A DNA stretch of 47,893 nt from Anaerolineales bacterium UBA2181 (GTDB lineage: Bacteria; Chloroflexota; Anaerolineae; Promineifilales; UBA4811): NCBI GenBank assembly GCA_002328075.1, contig DCVT01000047.1, forward strand, positions 1 through 47,893. The letters run 5' to 3'. The position numbers and the translations under genes are program-made. The notes under the pieces are model-generated. The model saw only the letters and a program-made list of their open reading frames with translations. It had not been told where the DNA came from and ran no database searches. Shown in pieces: positions 17,449 through 25,829 of this stretch. Position 1 is the stretch's first letter. Every line of letters starts with the position of its first letter.

Positions 17449-17464
17449 AAAAGTGTGGTACAAT
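17436..17464 (+). promoter_or_regulatory. Promoter of the 17541-19397 genes
   Basis: CTGCCA (17436-17441), 17 bp, TACAAT (17459-17464), with a TGG extended -10 just upstream. It faces the small membrane gene at 17541. Confidence 0.55.
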
Positions 17465-17540
17465 GCGGTTTCCAAGGGCAGCATGACCACCGTATTGTGA
17501 AGGATCAAGTTGAGACTCTGGAGGGGCTGCCTGACCCATA

Positions 17541-17735
17541 ATGACCAAACGACACCTGGCATGGTTTTTCCTTATCGGCGGCCTGATGGGCGTGGCCACA
17601 ATCCTGGCGGTCGATTGGATCGGCGCCGGCCAGTTTGACGGCATCGGGCCCGTGCAGCAGTTGGCGCTGGGCGCGGCCGGTCTCGTCTCCCTGTTAGGTC
17701 TCAGCTTGTTTCCGTTTGGTCATCGTCCGGCCTGA
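17541..17735 (+). CDS. Small two-TM membrane protein, unknown function
   Basis: 64 aa: a short basic start (MTKRH), TM1 (about 6-26, LAWFFLIGGLMGVATILAV), a short linker DWIGAGQFDGIGPVQQ, and TM2 (about 41-60). A GGAGGGG lies upstream but rather far (about 15 nt), so the ribosome site is weak. A plausible promoter precedes it, and the glycosyltransferase gene starts 12 bp later, which supports a real gene in an operon. I do not recognise a family. Confidence 0.6.
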   Translation: MTKRHLAWFFLIGGLMGVATILAVDWIGAGQFDGIGPVQQLALGAAGLVSLLGLSLFPFGHRPA

Positions 17736-17747
17736 ATCCCGTCGGAC

Positions 17748-19397
17748 ATGGGTGACATGGCAGAGCGGCTGGACAACACGCTGAAACGCAGCACCCCCGT
17801 TCGTTGGTTGCCTCGGGTGTTCATAGCGGTGGCGCTCGTGGTGTACGGCGCATACCTGGTGGTGTACGCATCCTACGCGCTGGCGCTCTTTCGCTTTCCG
17901 TTTGACTATGACCAGGGCGAGGGATTCGAGCTGCGCGACAGCGTGCTCTTTAGCCAGGGGGAGTGGCCGTATCGCGACAACAGCCAGTACCCGTTTTACT
18001 CCTCCAACTACCCGCCACTTTATCATCTGCTGGTGGTGCCGCTGATCTGGCTCTTTGGTCCCCACTACTGGACCGGTCGCCTCGTTTCGTTTCTTGCGAC
18101 GTTGATCACGGCGGCGGCTATCGGATGGGCAGTCCAGCGGCACGGCCGTCGGCCATGGCTGGCCGCTTTATGCGGGTTGGCTTTCCTCGCCTCTAACTAT
18201 GTCTATCACGTGGGGCCGCTGTTTCGGCTCCACATGACCATGGTCATGTTCGAGACCCTCGCCGTCGTGGCGGTGGGGAGCGCCTTTCGAGCCGGACCTG
18301 ATCGTGATATACCGCATCAAGGCCGTCTGTGGATCGCGATTGCCCTGTTGCTGGCAGCCGGCTACACCAAACAGACAGCCGTCGTCACCTGTGTGGCCGT
18401 GCTGGTGTTCGTCTTTCTCCGCACTCCGCGGCAAGCGATCTTGCTGGCTGGAGCGCTGGCAGCGACGGCGTTAGCCCTCTTTGGGCTGATCAACCTGGCC
18501 ACAGATGGCCAATGGTGGCTCAACACCGTCGTCGCAAACGCTAATCCATGGATCATGGAGCAGGCCGTCGGGCTCTACCGTCAGTGGTTTCGCCTCCATT
18601 CCGTGCTCACGATACTGGCCCTGGTATTCGCCGTGTATGAATTGTACTGGGACCGACTCTCGGTGTACAGCGTTTGGTTCTTTGTATCTGTGGCCGGCAG
18701 CGTCATGGCAGGCAAGTGGGGCGCCGGCGAATCCTATTTCACCACCGCCATAGCTGCCTCTTGCATTGTTGCTGGAATCGGGCTGGGGCGGGCGCTCACC
18801 TGGGCTGAGAAGAGCAAGCCGCAGATGGCTACGGCCCTGGGTCTGGCCATCCCCCTGCTTTTTGTGCTTCAGGCCAGGCTGGTCTTTCACCTGCCCACCG
18901 ACACCCGGTTGGCTCAAACGGTGGCCCGGCTGGCCGGCCAATCCACAGCGACTCTGGTTGCACCGCAGACCTCATGCTCGGCACCGCAGCCAGCGCGATG
19001 GGTTCCGTACGTCGACACCGTTGGAGTCACGCTTTTGGGAAAACCACCCACTGCGGACGACGCTCAGGCCGGTCGTGAAATCGCGCGCTATATCCAGGAA
19101 TCAGCTCTGCCGGCGATCAGCGAGGACGCTGGTTTCTCGATGTATGCCGGAGCCGACGTCGTCACCAACCCAACCCAGTTGCTCAATTTGCACGTTAGCG
19201 GAAGGTTGGACATGGTCCAACTGCTGGCTATGATCGAGCAAAAGCAGTTCGGGGTGGTCGTCTTTCGCGCCCAGTTCTATCCGCCCGCCATTCTGGAAGC
19301 CATCGGCCAAAACTACCACACCGTCGACACTGTAGAGATGAACAACTTTGTCTACTGCATTCTCAAGCCACGACAAGCTGCGCAACCGGGATCGTGA
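17748..19397 (+). CDS. GT-C fold (GT39/ArnT-like) membrane glycosyltransferase
   Basis: 549 aa with about ten transmembrane helices. After TM1, the first extracytoplasmic loop contains FDYDQGE (52-58), the acidic motif expected of GT39/PMT/ArnT-type enzymes that use polyprenyl-phosphate sugars. NYPPLYHLLVVPLIWLFG follows, a typical motif of this family. A soluble C-terminal part (about 395-549) lies outside. An in-frame ATG at 17757 is an alternative start. It probably mannosylates or glycosylates surface proteins or lipids; donor and acceptor cannot be told. It lies 12 bp after the small membrane gene and ahead of scpA. Confidence 0.8.
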   Translation: MGDMAERLDNTLKRSTPVRWLPRVFIAVALVVYGAYLVVYASYALALFRFPFDYDQGEGFELRDSVLFSQGEWPYRDNSQYPFYSSNYPPLYHLLVVPLIWLFGPHYWTGRLVSFLATLITAAAIGWAVQRHGRRPWLAALCGLAFLASNYVYHVGPLFRLHMTMVMFETLAVVAVGSAFRAGPDRDIPHQGRLWIAIALLLAAGYTKQTAVVTCVAVLVFVFLRTPRQAILLAGALAATALALFGLINLATDGQWWLNTVVANANPWIMEQAVGLYRQWFRLHSVLTILALVFAVYELYWDRLSVYSVWFFVSVAGSVMAGKWGAGESYFTTAIAASCIVAGIGLGRALTWAEKSKPQMATALGLAIPLLFVLQARLVFHLPTDTRLAQTVARLAGQSTATLVAPQTSCSAPQPARWVPYVDTVGVTLLGKPPTADDAQAGREIARYIQESALPAISEDAGFSMYAGADVVTNPTQLLNLHVSGRLDMVQLLAMIEQKQFGVVVFRAQFYPPAILEAIGQNYHTVDTVEMNNFVYCILKPRQAAQPGS

Positions 19398-19517
19398 TGC
19401 GGCGCCTTCACCTGACCCTTCTCCACCACGGTGGGCCAGACGGGCAGACCGCGAAAGGCCAACCCTCTCGCACGCGGCCGGACCATCACTCACCGAACAT
19501 GCACGGCGCGTGAACCC

Positions 19518-20264
19518 TTGAAAAGTTACCAGGTATGCCTTCCGGTCTTTGAGGGCCCGCTCGACCTACTGCTCAGCCTGATCGAACGGGAGGAGCTGGA
19601 CATCACCCGGGTTTCGTTGGCCCAGATAGCTGGGCAATACCTGGCCTACCTGGAGCAAGTCGAGGAGGTCCGCCCGGACCTGCTAGCCGACTTTTTGGTG
19701 ATTGCTGCCCAGCTGGTGCTCATCAAATCCGAGGTGTTGCTGCCCGGCAGGTCACGTGTGCCACCTGAAGGCGAACCGGAAGCAGGTATAGATCTCGTCG
19801 AACAGCTCAAGCAGTACCGCCTGTTCAAGGCAGCGGCCCGGCAACTGCAGGCTCGACAGGCGCACGGTATTCGCACCTATCTCAGATTGGCGCCCCCCCC
19901 CAAGATCGAACCCCAGCCGGATCTTTCTGAGGTCACGTTGGCGGACCTGCTAAACGCGGTCAGGTTGGCCCTAGAGCTAGAGCCCCCCGCACCTCCAGTC
20001 GACCGCGTCATTTCTCGGCGAACGGTTACGGTCAAGGGACAGATGGCACTGATGCTCGACCGCCTCTTGACTTCCGACCAGCTGGTTTTCCAGGAGCTAC
20101 TGGCCCAGACGTTCAGCCGGCTCGAGATTGCGGTCACGCTGCTGGCGCTGCTGGAACTCATCAAGCTTGGTCAGGTTGGTGTATACCAGGAAAGGTTGTT
20201 TGGATCGATCGTGATCCGCTCCCGCGCGGCGCAAGCCGAGAATGCTTCGGCCGCCGCGCGGTGA
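19518..20264 (+). CDS. scpA: Segregation and condensation protein A
   Basis: 248 aa from TTG 19518. The conserved N-terminus YQVCLPVFEGPLDLLLSLIEREELDIT is the ScpA signature that binds the SMC head; IAGQYLAYLE and FLVIAAQLVLIKSEVLLP follow. The C-terminal winged helix (about 165-235: VTVKGQMALMLDRLL... TFLALLELIKLGQV-like) binds SMC/ScpB. The frame is open back to GTG 19431, but the extra 29 residues are unlike the family, so TTG is preferred despite no clear ribosome site. scpB is not next to it, although it often is in other genomes. It works with SMC in chromosome compaction and segregation. Confidence 0.88.
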   Translation: MKSYQVCLPVFEGPLDLLLSLIEREELDITRVSLAQIAGQYLAYLEQVEEVRPDLLADFLVIAAQLVLIKSEVLLPGRSRVPPEGEPEAGIDLVEQLKQYRLFKAAARQLQARQAHGIRTYLRLAPPPKIEPQPDLSEVTLADLLNAVRLALELEPPAPPVDRVISRRTVTVKGQMALMLDRLLTSDQLVFQELLAQTFSRLEIAVTLLALLELIKLGQVGVYQERLFGSIVIRSRAAQAENASAAAR

Positions 20265-20331
20265 GGACAGCAGGCTCGCAACCGGGCACGGAACCGAACG
20301 CCGGACCTCATTTACCCTGCACACGCCCAAC

Positions 20332-20360
20332 TGGACATTGTGGTCCAAATCGGCTATAAT
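20332..20360 (+). promoter_or_regulatory. Promoter of the DUF362-greA-ROK-thyX genes
   Basis: TGGACA (20332-20337), 17 bp, TATAAT (20355-20360). The start would be near 20367, only a few bases before a terminator-like hairpin. Confidence 0.75.
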
Positions 20361-20372
20361 GGACTGGATGAG

Positions 20373-20403
20373 CCTCGCCCGGCCGATGCTGGGCGAGGTT
20401 TTT
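20373..20403 (+). terminator. Terminator-like hairpin in the DUF362 leader
   Basis: An 8-bp stem CCTCGCCC / GGGCGAGG (20373-20380 / 20391-20398) is followed at once by TTTTT. It is downstream of the promoter at 20332-20360, so besides ending scpA transcripts it would stop the new transcript after about 37 nt unless readthrough occurs. Confidence 0.75.
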
Positions 20404-20425
20404 GATGTTTGATCAGGAGTCATCT

Positions 20426-21646
20426 ATGGCGGATTTCCCCGGCAAAGGCAAGGTCGCCGTTCTCAAAACCACTCCGGAAACGGTGCTGGGGGACTATGGC
20501 CGTCTGTTGCATCTGGCCGATTACCAGGCGGCCCTGCCCAGAGAGCATGAGACCCTTCTCAAGGTGAATATATCGTGGCAGACCTGGTACCCGGCCTGCT
20601 CGACGACGCCGTGGCAGTTGGAGGGCGTCATCCGGACCCTGCAGGCCGACGGTTACCAACGGTTGATGGCAGCCCACAACGAAACGGTAGTGGTAAACGC
20701 CTACACCGGCGAGCGCAATAACAAACAGCGCCATGTGACCGAGCAATATGGCGTCCCCAGTTGGCACCTGTACGAGCCCGAATTCGAGTGGGTGCGGTAC
20801 GAGCCCAAGTCTCCCTTTCTGGTGTTGGACCGCGTTTATCCGGAAGGGGTTTTCGTCCCCCGCTGCTTCTTTGGCCGCAACATCATCCAACTTCCCACGG
20901 TAAAAACCCACGTCTTTACCACCATCACCGGTGCGATGAAGAACGCGTTTGGCGGACTCTTGAATAACCGCCGTCATTGGACCCACGGAGTGATTCACGA
21001 GACGGTAGTAGATCTGCTTCAGATTCAGCAAGACATCCATTCTGGATTGTTTGCAGTCATGGACGGAACGTTTGCCGGCGACGGGCCGGGCCCGAGAGCG
21101 ATGCGATGGCATGAAAAGGATATTATCCTGGCATCGGCCGACCAGGTCGCCATCGACGCCGTCTCCGCCAAACTGCAAGGTTTTGACCCCATGTCACTGC
21201 CTTTCATTCGGTTGGCTCACGAGCGCGGCCTGGGAGTCGGAGATCCCAACGAGATCGAAATCACAGGCTATGACATCGACCAGGAACTGCCCTGGAACTT
21301 TGTGCAGACGGATACCTTTGCCAGCCAGGGACAGAAAGCCATCTATCACGGCCCGTTGAAACCATTTGAGAGCTTGCTGCTCCGGACACCGTTGGTACCA
21401 TGGTCATATTATGCCAGCAACTTTTACCACAACGTATACTGGTACCCATTCATCGGTCGGCCGCGCGTAGAGGACGCGTTGGCCACGCGATGGGGCCGGC
21501 TTTTCAAGGAGTACGGTGACGGACAGGTCATAATGCCTGGAATGGAACCTCGGACGGTCGCCATCACAGCCGGCGGGCTGGCGGTTCTGGCAACCGCCAT
21601 TGCCGTGGGCGGATTCCTCTCCAGCCGCAGGCGCAGGAGCAATTAG
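20426..21646 (+). CDS. DUF362 protein with C-terminal membrane anchor
   Basis: 406 aa. ATG 20426 was chosen because AGGAG lies 6 nt upstream; ATG 20405 is possible. The DUF362 core shows KVNISWQTWYPACSTTP, the KTHVFTTITGAMKNAFGGL motif (family 'KTH...tgalKN..G'), a VMDG(T)FAGDGPGPR stretch and DQVAIDAVSAKLQGFDP. No iron-sulfur cysteine cluster is visible. A hydrophobic segment near the end (about 378-398) plus SRRRRSN makes a tail anchor. No signal peptide is seen. Activity of DUF362 is unknown. It starts the run greA-ROK-thyX (23 bp to greA). Confidence 0.85.
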   Translation: MADFPGKGKVAVLKTTPETVLGDYGRLLHLADYQAALPREHETLLKVNISWQTWYPACSTTPWQLEGVIRTLQADGYQRLMAAHNETVVVNAYTGERNNKQRHVTEQYGVPSWHLYEPEFEWVRYEPKSPFLVLDRVYPEGVFVPRCFFGRNIIQLPTVKTHVFTTITGAMKNAFGGLLNNRRHWTHGVIHETVVDLLQIQQDIHSGLFAVMDGTFAGDGPGPRAMRWHEKDIILASADQVAIDAVSAKLQGFDPMSLPFIRLAHERGLGVGDPNEIEITGYDIDQELPWNFVQTDTFASQGQKAIYHGPLKPFESLLLRTPLVPWSYYASNFYHNVYWYPFIGRPRVEDALATRWGRLFKEYGDGQVIMPGMEPRTVAITAGGLAVLATAIAVGGFLSSRRRRSN

Positions 21647-21668
21647 CGAGGATGCAAACAGCCTAGAG

Positions 21669-22136
21669 ATGAAAGAACGCGTGCACTACCTAACCCCCGA
21701 TGGCCTGGACAGAGCCAAAGAGGAGTTGGCTTTGCTGACCACTGTCAAACGGCGGGAAATCGCTGACCGCTTGCAGTTCGCCATTCAGCAGGGCGACATC
21801 ACCGAAAACGCCGACTATGAGGTTGCGAAACAGGATCAGGCAATGATCGAAGGTCGCATCAAGCATTTGGAGGACCTCATCATCGGCGCTCAGATCATCC
21901 AATACCATCGAGCATCCGATATGGTGGAGGTTGGTTGCCGCGTCACGGTGAGCGAGGAAGGCGAACCAGCCGAAACCTACACTATCGTTGGTCCAAGCGA
22001 AAGTGCGCCAGACAACGGCCTGATCTCTCACGAGTCGCCGGTCGGCGCGGCCCTGTTGGGAAAAAGGGTAGGCGACGTGGCCACTGTGGTCACCCCGGGT
22101 GGTCAGTTCTGCCTGACCGTTCTCGAGATCGAGTAG
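21669..22136 (+). CDS. greA: Transcription elongation factor GreA
   Basis: 155 aa, normal length for GreA. N-terminal coiled coil (about 10-75) with the tip motif GDITENADYEVAK, including Asp43 and Glu46, which help RNA polymerase cleave backtracked RNA. The C-terminal FKBP-like domain is complete (VGCRVTV..., SPVGAALLGKRVGDVATV). It starts 22 bp after the DUF362 stop, and the ROK kinase follows after 40 bp. Confidence 0.93.
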   Translation: MKERVHYLTPDGLDRAKEELALLTTVKRREIADRLQFAIQQGDITENADYEVAKQDQAMIEGRIKHLEDLIIGAQIIQYHRASDMVEVGCRVTVSEEGEPAETYTIVGPSESAPDNGLISHESPVGAALLGKRVGDVATVVTPGGQFCLTVLEIE

Positions 22137-22176
22137 ACCGCTCGGCTCGGCCGACAGGTATGCTACAGCGGAATCG

Positions 22177-23163
22177 ATGACGCACCGTGGACTGGTAGTA
22201 GGAGTCGACCTGGGGGGCACCAAGATACTGGCGGCTGTGGTGGACCAGGACGCGCGAATCCTTGGGCGCGCCAAGAGACGGACGCGGCCCGAATTGGGTC
22301 CAGCTCACGTGATTGACCGAATAGCTCAGACCGTCACCGATGCGCTGTCGGCCGCGGGGCTGTCCTTGGATCAGATCGCGGCGGTTGGGGTGGGCGCTCC
22401 CAGCCCCATTGATTCCGATGGCGGCGTGGTGATTCACGCTCCAAACCTCGCAGGATGGCGTGACCTGCCACTTGGCCGGCTCTTGGGCGACGTGTTGGGT
22501 AAACCAGTTCTGGTGGAAAACGATGTCAACGCTGGCACACTCGGTGAGTTCACCCTGGGTGCCGGACGGGGGTCCCAGGATATGATGGGTGTGTTTCTGG
22601 GTACCGGCATCGGAGGAGGCATCATCCTGGGCGGCAGGCTGCGCGCCGGCCCGCGTAATGCTGCGGGCGAGATCGGACACATGGTAGTCGCCGCCGGTGG
22701 ACCCTATTGCGGCTGCGGCCGACAGGGGTGCGTTGAAGCCGTTGCGAGCCGAACCGCTATCGAGCGCGACCTCCGGGCAGCCATTGCGGCGGGTCGGAAG
22801 AACCTCCTGCCTCTGCCGAGAGGCACACGGCCGGTCCAGTTTACCAGCACGGTTGTTTCCCGCGCCTTTGCAGACGGATGTCCTCTTACCCGCGAGATCA
22901 TCGGCCGGGCACAATGGTATCTGGGACTGCACGCTGCATCCATCATCAACTTGCTCGACCCCCAGATGCTGGTCTACGGTGGCGGTCTTGTCCACTCGAT
23001 GGGCGAAGAACTGCTGGCCCCAATTCGCTCGGTGGCCCACCAGCACCTGATCCGGCAGGACGGACCTCCCGTCGACATAGTCGCTGCCCAATTGGGTGAT
23101 GACGCCGGTGCTTTGGGCGCCGCGGTGTTTGCTCAACAGAGCTTGGTCGAACCCGCCGGTTGA
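22177..23163 (+). CDS. ROK family sugar kinase (glucokinase-like)
   Basis: 328 aa. ATP-binding GVDLGGTKILAAVVD near the start, sugar-binding ENDVNAGTLGEF and EIGHM, and the ROK zinc motif CGCGRQGCVE (about 178-187). The long-chain ROK kinase layout without an N-terminal HTH argues for an enzyme and not a repressor. It most likely makes glucose 6-phosphate from glucose and ATP; N-acetylmannosamine or other sugars cannot be excluded. It is probably in one transcript with greA and thyX. Confidence 0.88.
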   Translation: MTHRGLVVGVDLGGTKILAAVVDQDARILGRAKRRTRPELGPAHVIDRIAQTVTDALSAAGLSLDQIAAVGVGAPSPIDSDGGVVIHAPNLAGWRDLPLGRLLGDVLGKPVLVENDVNAGTLGEFTLGAGRGSQDMMGVFLGTGIGGGIILGGRLRAGPRNAAGEIGHMVVAAGGPYCGCGRQGCVEAVASRTAIERDLRAAIAAGRKNLLPLPRGTRPVQFTSTVVSRAFADGCPLTREIIGRAQWYLGLHAASIINLLDPQMLVYGGGLVHSMGEELLAPIRSVAHQHLIRQDGPPVDIVAAQLGDDAGALGAAVFAQQSLVEPAG

Positions 23164-23194
23164 GTCTTGGCTGTTGGGATGTGAGGGAGGGCAT

Positions 23195-23908
23195 ATGAGC
23201 ACCACAGTAACCCTGGTCGGCAAGCGGGCTCCGGTTCTGGACCAGGGCTGGATTGAGCTTCAGGATCTGATGGGTGACGACCTGGCCATCGTCAATGCCG
23301 CCCGAGTCTCTTATATGGGAGAAACCAAAGGGCCAGAGCAGGACAAGAAGCTGCTGTTCTACCTGCTGGCGAACCGGCACACTACGCCATTTGAACAGGT
23401 GGAATTCAAATTCAGGGTACGAGCGCCGGTCTTGGTATGGTGGCAATGGGTACGTCACCGGACCTGGAGTTTTAACGCGCAGAGTGGCCGTTATACCCCG
23501 TTCGAGGAATCCGATTTCTACTTCCCGCCAGCCTGGCGTATGCAGGCGAAATCCAACAAACAGATGAGCGAAGGCACATTGCCGGCCAGCGAAGGGGCGG
23601 AACTGACATCTGCCCTTGCCGAACACTATCAACGCTCGTTTGCCCTTTATCAAGCTGCGCTAAACCGGGGCGTTTCCCGCGAACTGGCGCGCATCTTTTT
23701 GCCCGGCTTTAGCCTATATTACACCTGGGTGGCCAAGACCGACGCGCACAACCTGATGCATTTTCTGGATCTCAGGATGGGACCACATGCCCAGGATGAG
23801 ATTCGCGCCTACGCCACCGTCATCTACCAGGAGTTCTTCCGACCGGCGTTACCTTGGACGGCCGAGGCCTTTGAACGGCACGTCCTCGACAAGAGAGCAG
23901 CGCAGTAG
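23195..23908 (+). CDS. thyX: FAD-dependent thymidylate synthase ThyX
   Basis: 237 aa. The start at 23195 is set by GAGGGAGGG a few bases upstream. It carries the ThyX signature RHR(x7)S at 87-97 (RHRTWSFNAQSGRY; the glutamate common after Asn is Ala here). N-terminal DDLAIVNAARVSY and C-terminal DAHNLMHFLDLRM...AQDEIRAYA complete the FAD/dUMP pocket. It makes dTMP from dUMP with methylene-THF and NAD(P)H. It is convergent with ribF, whose product makes the FAD cofactor. No terminator is visible between the two stops. Confidence 0.93.
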   Translation: MSTTVTLVGKRAPVLDQGWIELQDLMGDDLAIVNAARVSYMGETKGPEQDKKLLFYLLANRHTTPFEQVEFKFRVRAPVLVWWQWVRHRTWSFNAQSGRYTPFEESDFYFPPAWRMQAKSNKQMSEGTLPASEGAELTSALAEHYQRSFALYQAALNRGVSRELARIFLPGFSLYYTWVAKTDAHNLMHFLDLRMGPHAQDEIRAYATVIYQEFFRPALPWTAEAFERHVLDKRAAQ

Positions 23909-23935
23909 ATATGCGCCTTTTTTGACAGGCTGACC

Positions 23936-24901
23936 TCAGCCACCCCAGGCCGGCGCTGACAAAAAGACCTGGCGGGCCTCCTCCACATCCCGCGCCATCT
24001 GTGCTGTCAACGCCTCCCGACTGTCGAAACGGAATTCGGGTCGGATGGGTGCGTAGAGATCGACCGCCAAATCCTTTCCATATAGATCGCAGTCCAAATC
24101 GATGAGGTGGGCCTCGACGGTGAGGGTTTCTCCTGCCGTGACCGTCGGACGAACACCGATGTTGACGGCCGCCGGACGACGTTCGTTGTCCAGCCAGGCA
24201 CAGCCTGCATAGACACCCCGAGCAGGCATCACCTGTTCCTCCCAGACCGACAGATTCGCCGTCGGAAAACCCAACGACCTCCCTCGTTGATCTCCGTGCA
24301 CAACCTGGCCCGCTATGCGGTACGGCCGGCCGAGCCAATGATTCGCATCCTGCAGTCGGCCCTCACGCAGGGCCTGGCGAATCAGCGAACTGCTGACAAT
24401 CGGACCGCGGCCAGCAAGTGGGTTGCCGGCGGCCAACCGGAAGAAATCCACCGTACAGACCTCAAAGCCCTTTGCCTGGCCCTGTTTCTTGAGGAAATCG
24501 ACGTCCCCTTCGCGCTGGTAACCGAGGGCGAAATCTGGGCCAACCCAGATCTCCCTGAGATCTAGCCGCTCCAGAAGCAGGTCAACAAAGTCCGTTGCCC
24601 GCATCTCCCGCAGTTGTTGATCGAACGGCAACGTGACAACCAGGTCTATCCCCAATTGTTGGAGCAGTCGGGCCCGATCGTCCGGGCTGGTCAGGTAGAA
24701 ACGAGGCTCGCCATTGCCTACGACCTGTTTGGGAAGCGGGAAGAAGGAAAGCACCGCGGTCCGAAAGTGCCTTCGAGATGCAGCGCCGACCAGGCTCACC
24801 ACTACTTGTTGGTGGCCCCGGTGAACCCCATCGAATCCGCCAATCGTCAGGCAGGTCGGACGATCGGGAGTTACCAGTGCAAGGGAGTCAACGTGTGGCA
24901 T
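23936..24901 (-). CDS. ribF: Bifunctional riboflavin kinase / FAD synthetase
   Basis: 321 aa. The FAD synthetase (nucleotidyltransferase) part has GGFDGVHRGHQ (21-31) and VSSSLIRQAL; the riboflavin kinase part has GRSLGFPTANL and VNIGVRPT. Both domains look complete. It converts riboflavin to FMN and FAD. Last gene of the nusA-to-ribF operon, 43 bp after truB. Confidence 0.94.
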   Translation of the reverse strand: MPHVDSLALVTPDRPTCLTIGGFDGVHRGHQQVVVSLVGAASRRHFRTAVLSFFPLPKQVVGNGEPRFYLTSPDDRARLLQQLGIDLVVTLPFDQQLREMRATDFVDLLLERLDLREIWVGPDFALGYQREGDVDFLKKQGQAKGFEVCTVDFFRLAAGNPLAGRGPIVSSSLIRQALREGRLQDANHWLGRPYRIAGQVVHGDQRGRSLGFPTANLSVWEEQVMPARGVYAGCAWLDNERRPAAVNIGVRPTVTAGETLTVEAHLIDLDCDLYGKDLAVDLYAPIRPEFRFDSREALTAQMARDVEEARQVFLSAPAWGG

Positions 24902-24944
24902 TGCCGGGAGCTAGCCCTCGCTCGCCCCAAAGAAGGGCTCTAGC

Positions 24945-25829
24945 CTATCGGTCCGAACCGCCCCCAAAAACCTTGTGAGGCACCCACTGCGTGTTATCCG
25001 CTGAAGCCCTCACCAGGGCAAAGAACGACCCTTCCGGTGTGCAGGCGCGAGCCATGTCCAGGATCGGGTGGGCTGGCAACCGCGAGGTGTTCTGACCATG
25101 AGTCAGCCGGTCAACTGCCTGCCTGTCAAACACAATGGCAGGATAACCAGCGACGGCAGCCTCCATAGGTTGAAGGTACACCAGCCAGTTGTCCTGAGTC
25201 AATGCACTGAGTCGAACCGCGTCTTCGATGCGAAATGGACCGCTGGCCGTCCGCACGAGTCGCGTGATATGCGCCCCGCATCCCAACCTCAGACCCAGAT
25301 CATGCGCTAACGTCCGAACGTACGTGCCGGCCGAACAGGCAACGCGAAAAGAAAACAACGGCGGTGACCAGTCGGTCATGGCGATGTCCGTGACACGCGC
25401 AGACCTCGGCTTGCGATCAACCGTCACGCCTTCGCGGGCCAGTCGGTACAGCGGTCTGCCCGCGTGTTTGACGGCCGAGAACATCGGCGGCACTTGCTGG
25501 ATAGCACCCCGGAATGCCTCCAGCTCTGTTGTGACCTGTTCACGACTGACGTTCACCGTCTGTGTGTGGAGCACCTGGCCGTCCGCGTCGTACGTGTCGG
25601 TTTCCACACCCAATCGAACGGACGCTTCGTAGACCTTGTCAGACGCGGTAAGGTACTCTGCCAGGCGGGTGGCCGGCCCAACGCATAGCAACAAAACCCC
25701 CGTGGCCAAAGGATCCAGTGCGCCAGCGTGGCCAACCTTGCGGATTCCAGTTACCCCCCGCACCACATTGACCACGTCATGGGAGGTCATCCCTCCCGGT
25801 TTGTCAACAATCAGAACCCCAGCAGTCAT
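24945..25829 (-). CDS. truB: tRNA pseudouridine(55) synthase
   Basis: 294 aa. GVLIVDKPGGMTSHDVV near the start and the catalytic loop VGHAGALDPLATGVL with Asp39; later KVYEASVRLG and SAGTYVRTLAHDLG. The start was placed at 25829 because it overlaps the nrnA stop as ATGA, a coupling typical of this operon; the longer frame would lie inside nrnA. The C-terminal part resembles a short PUA-like region. It modifies U55 in the T-loop of tRNAs. Confidence 0.94.
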   Translation of the reverse strand: MTAGVLIVDKPGGMTSHDVVNVVRGVTGIRKVGHAGALDPLATGVLLLCVGPATRLAEYLTASDKVYEASVRLGVETDTYDADGQVLHTQTVNVSREQVTTELEAFRGAIQQVPPMFSAVKHAGRPLYRLAREGVTVDRKPRSARVTDIAMTDWSPPLFSFRVACSAGTYVRTLAHDLGLRLGCGAHITRLVRTASGPFRIEDAVRLSALTQDNWLVYLQPMEAAVAGYPAIVFDRQAVDRLTHGQNTSRLPAHPILDMARACTPEGSFFALVRASADNTQWVPHKVFGGGSDR

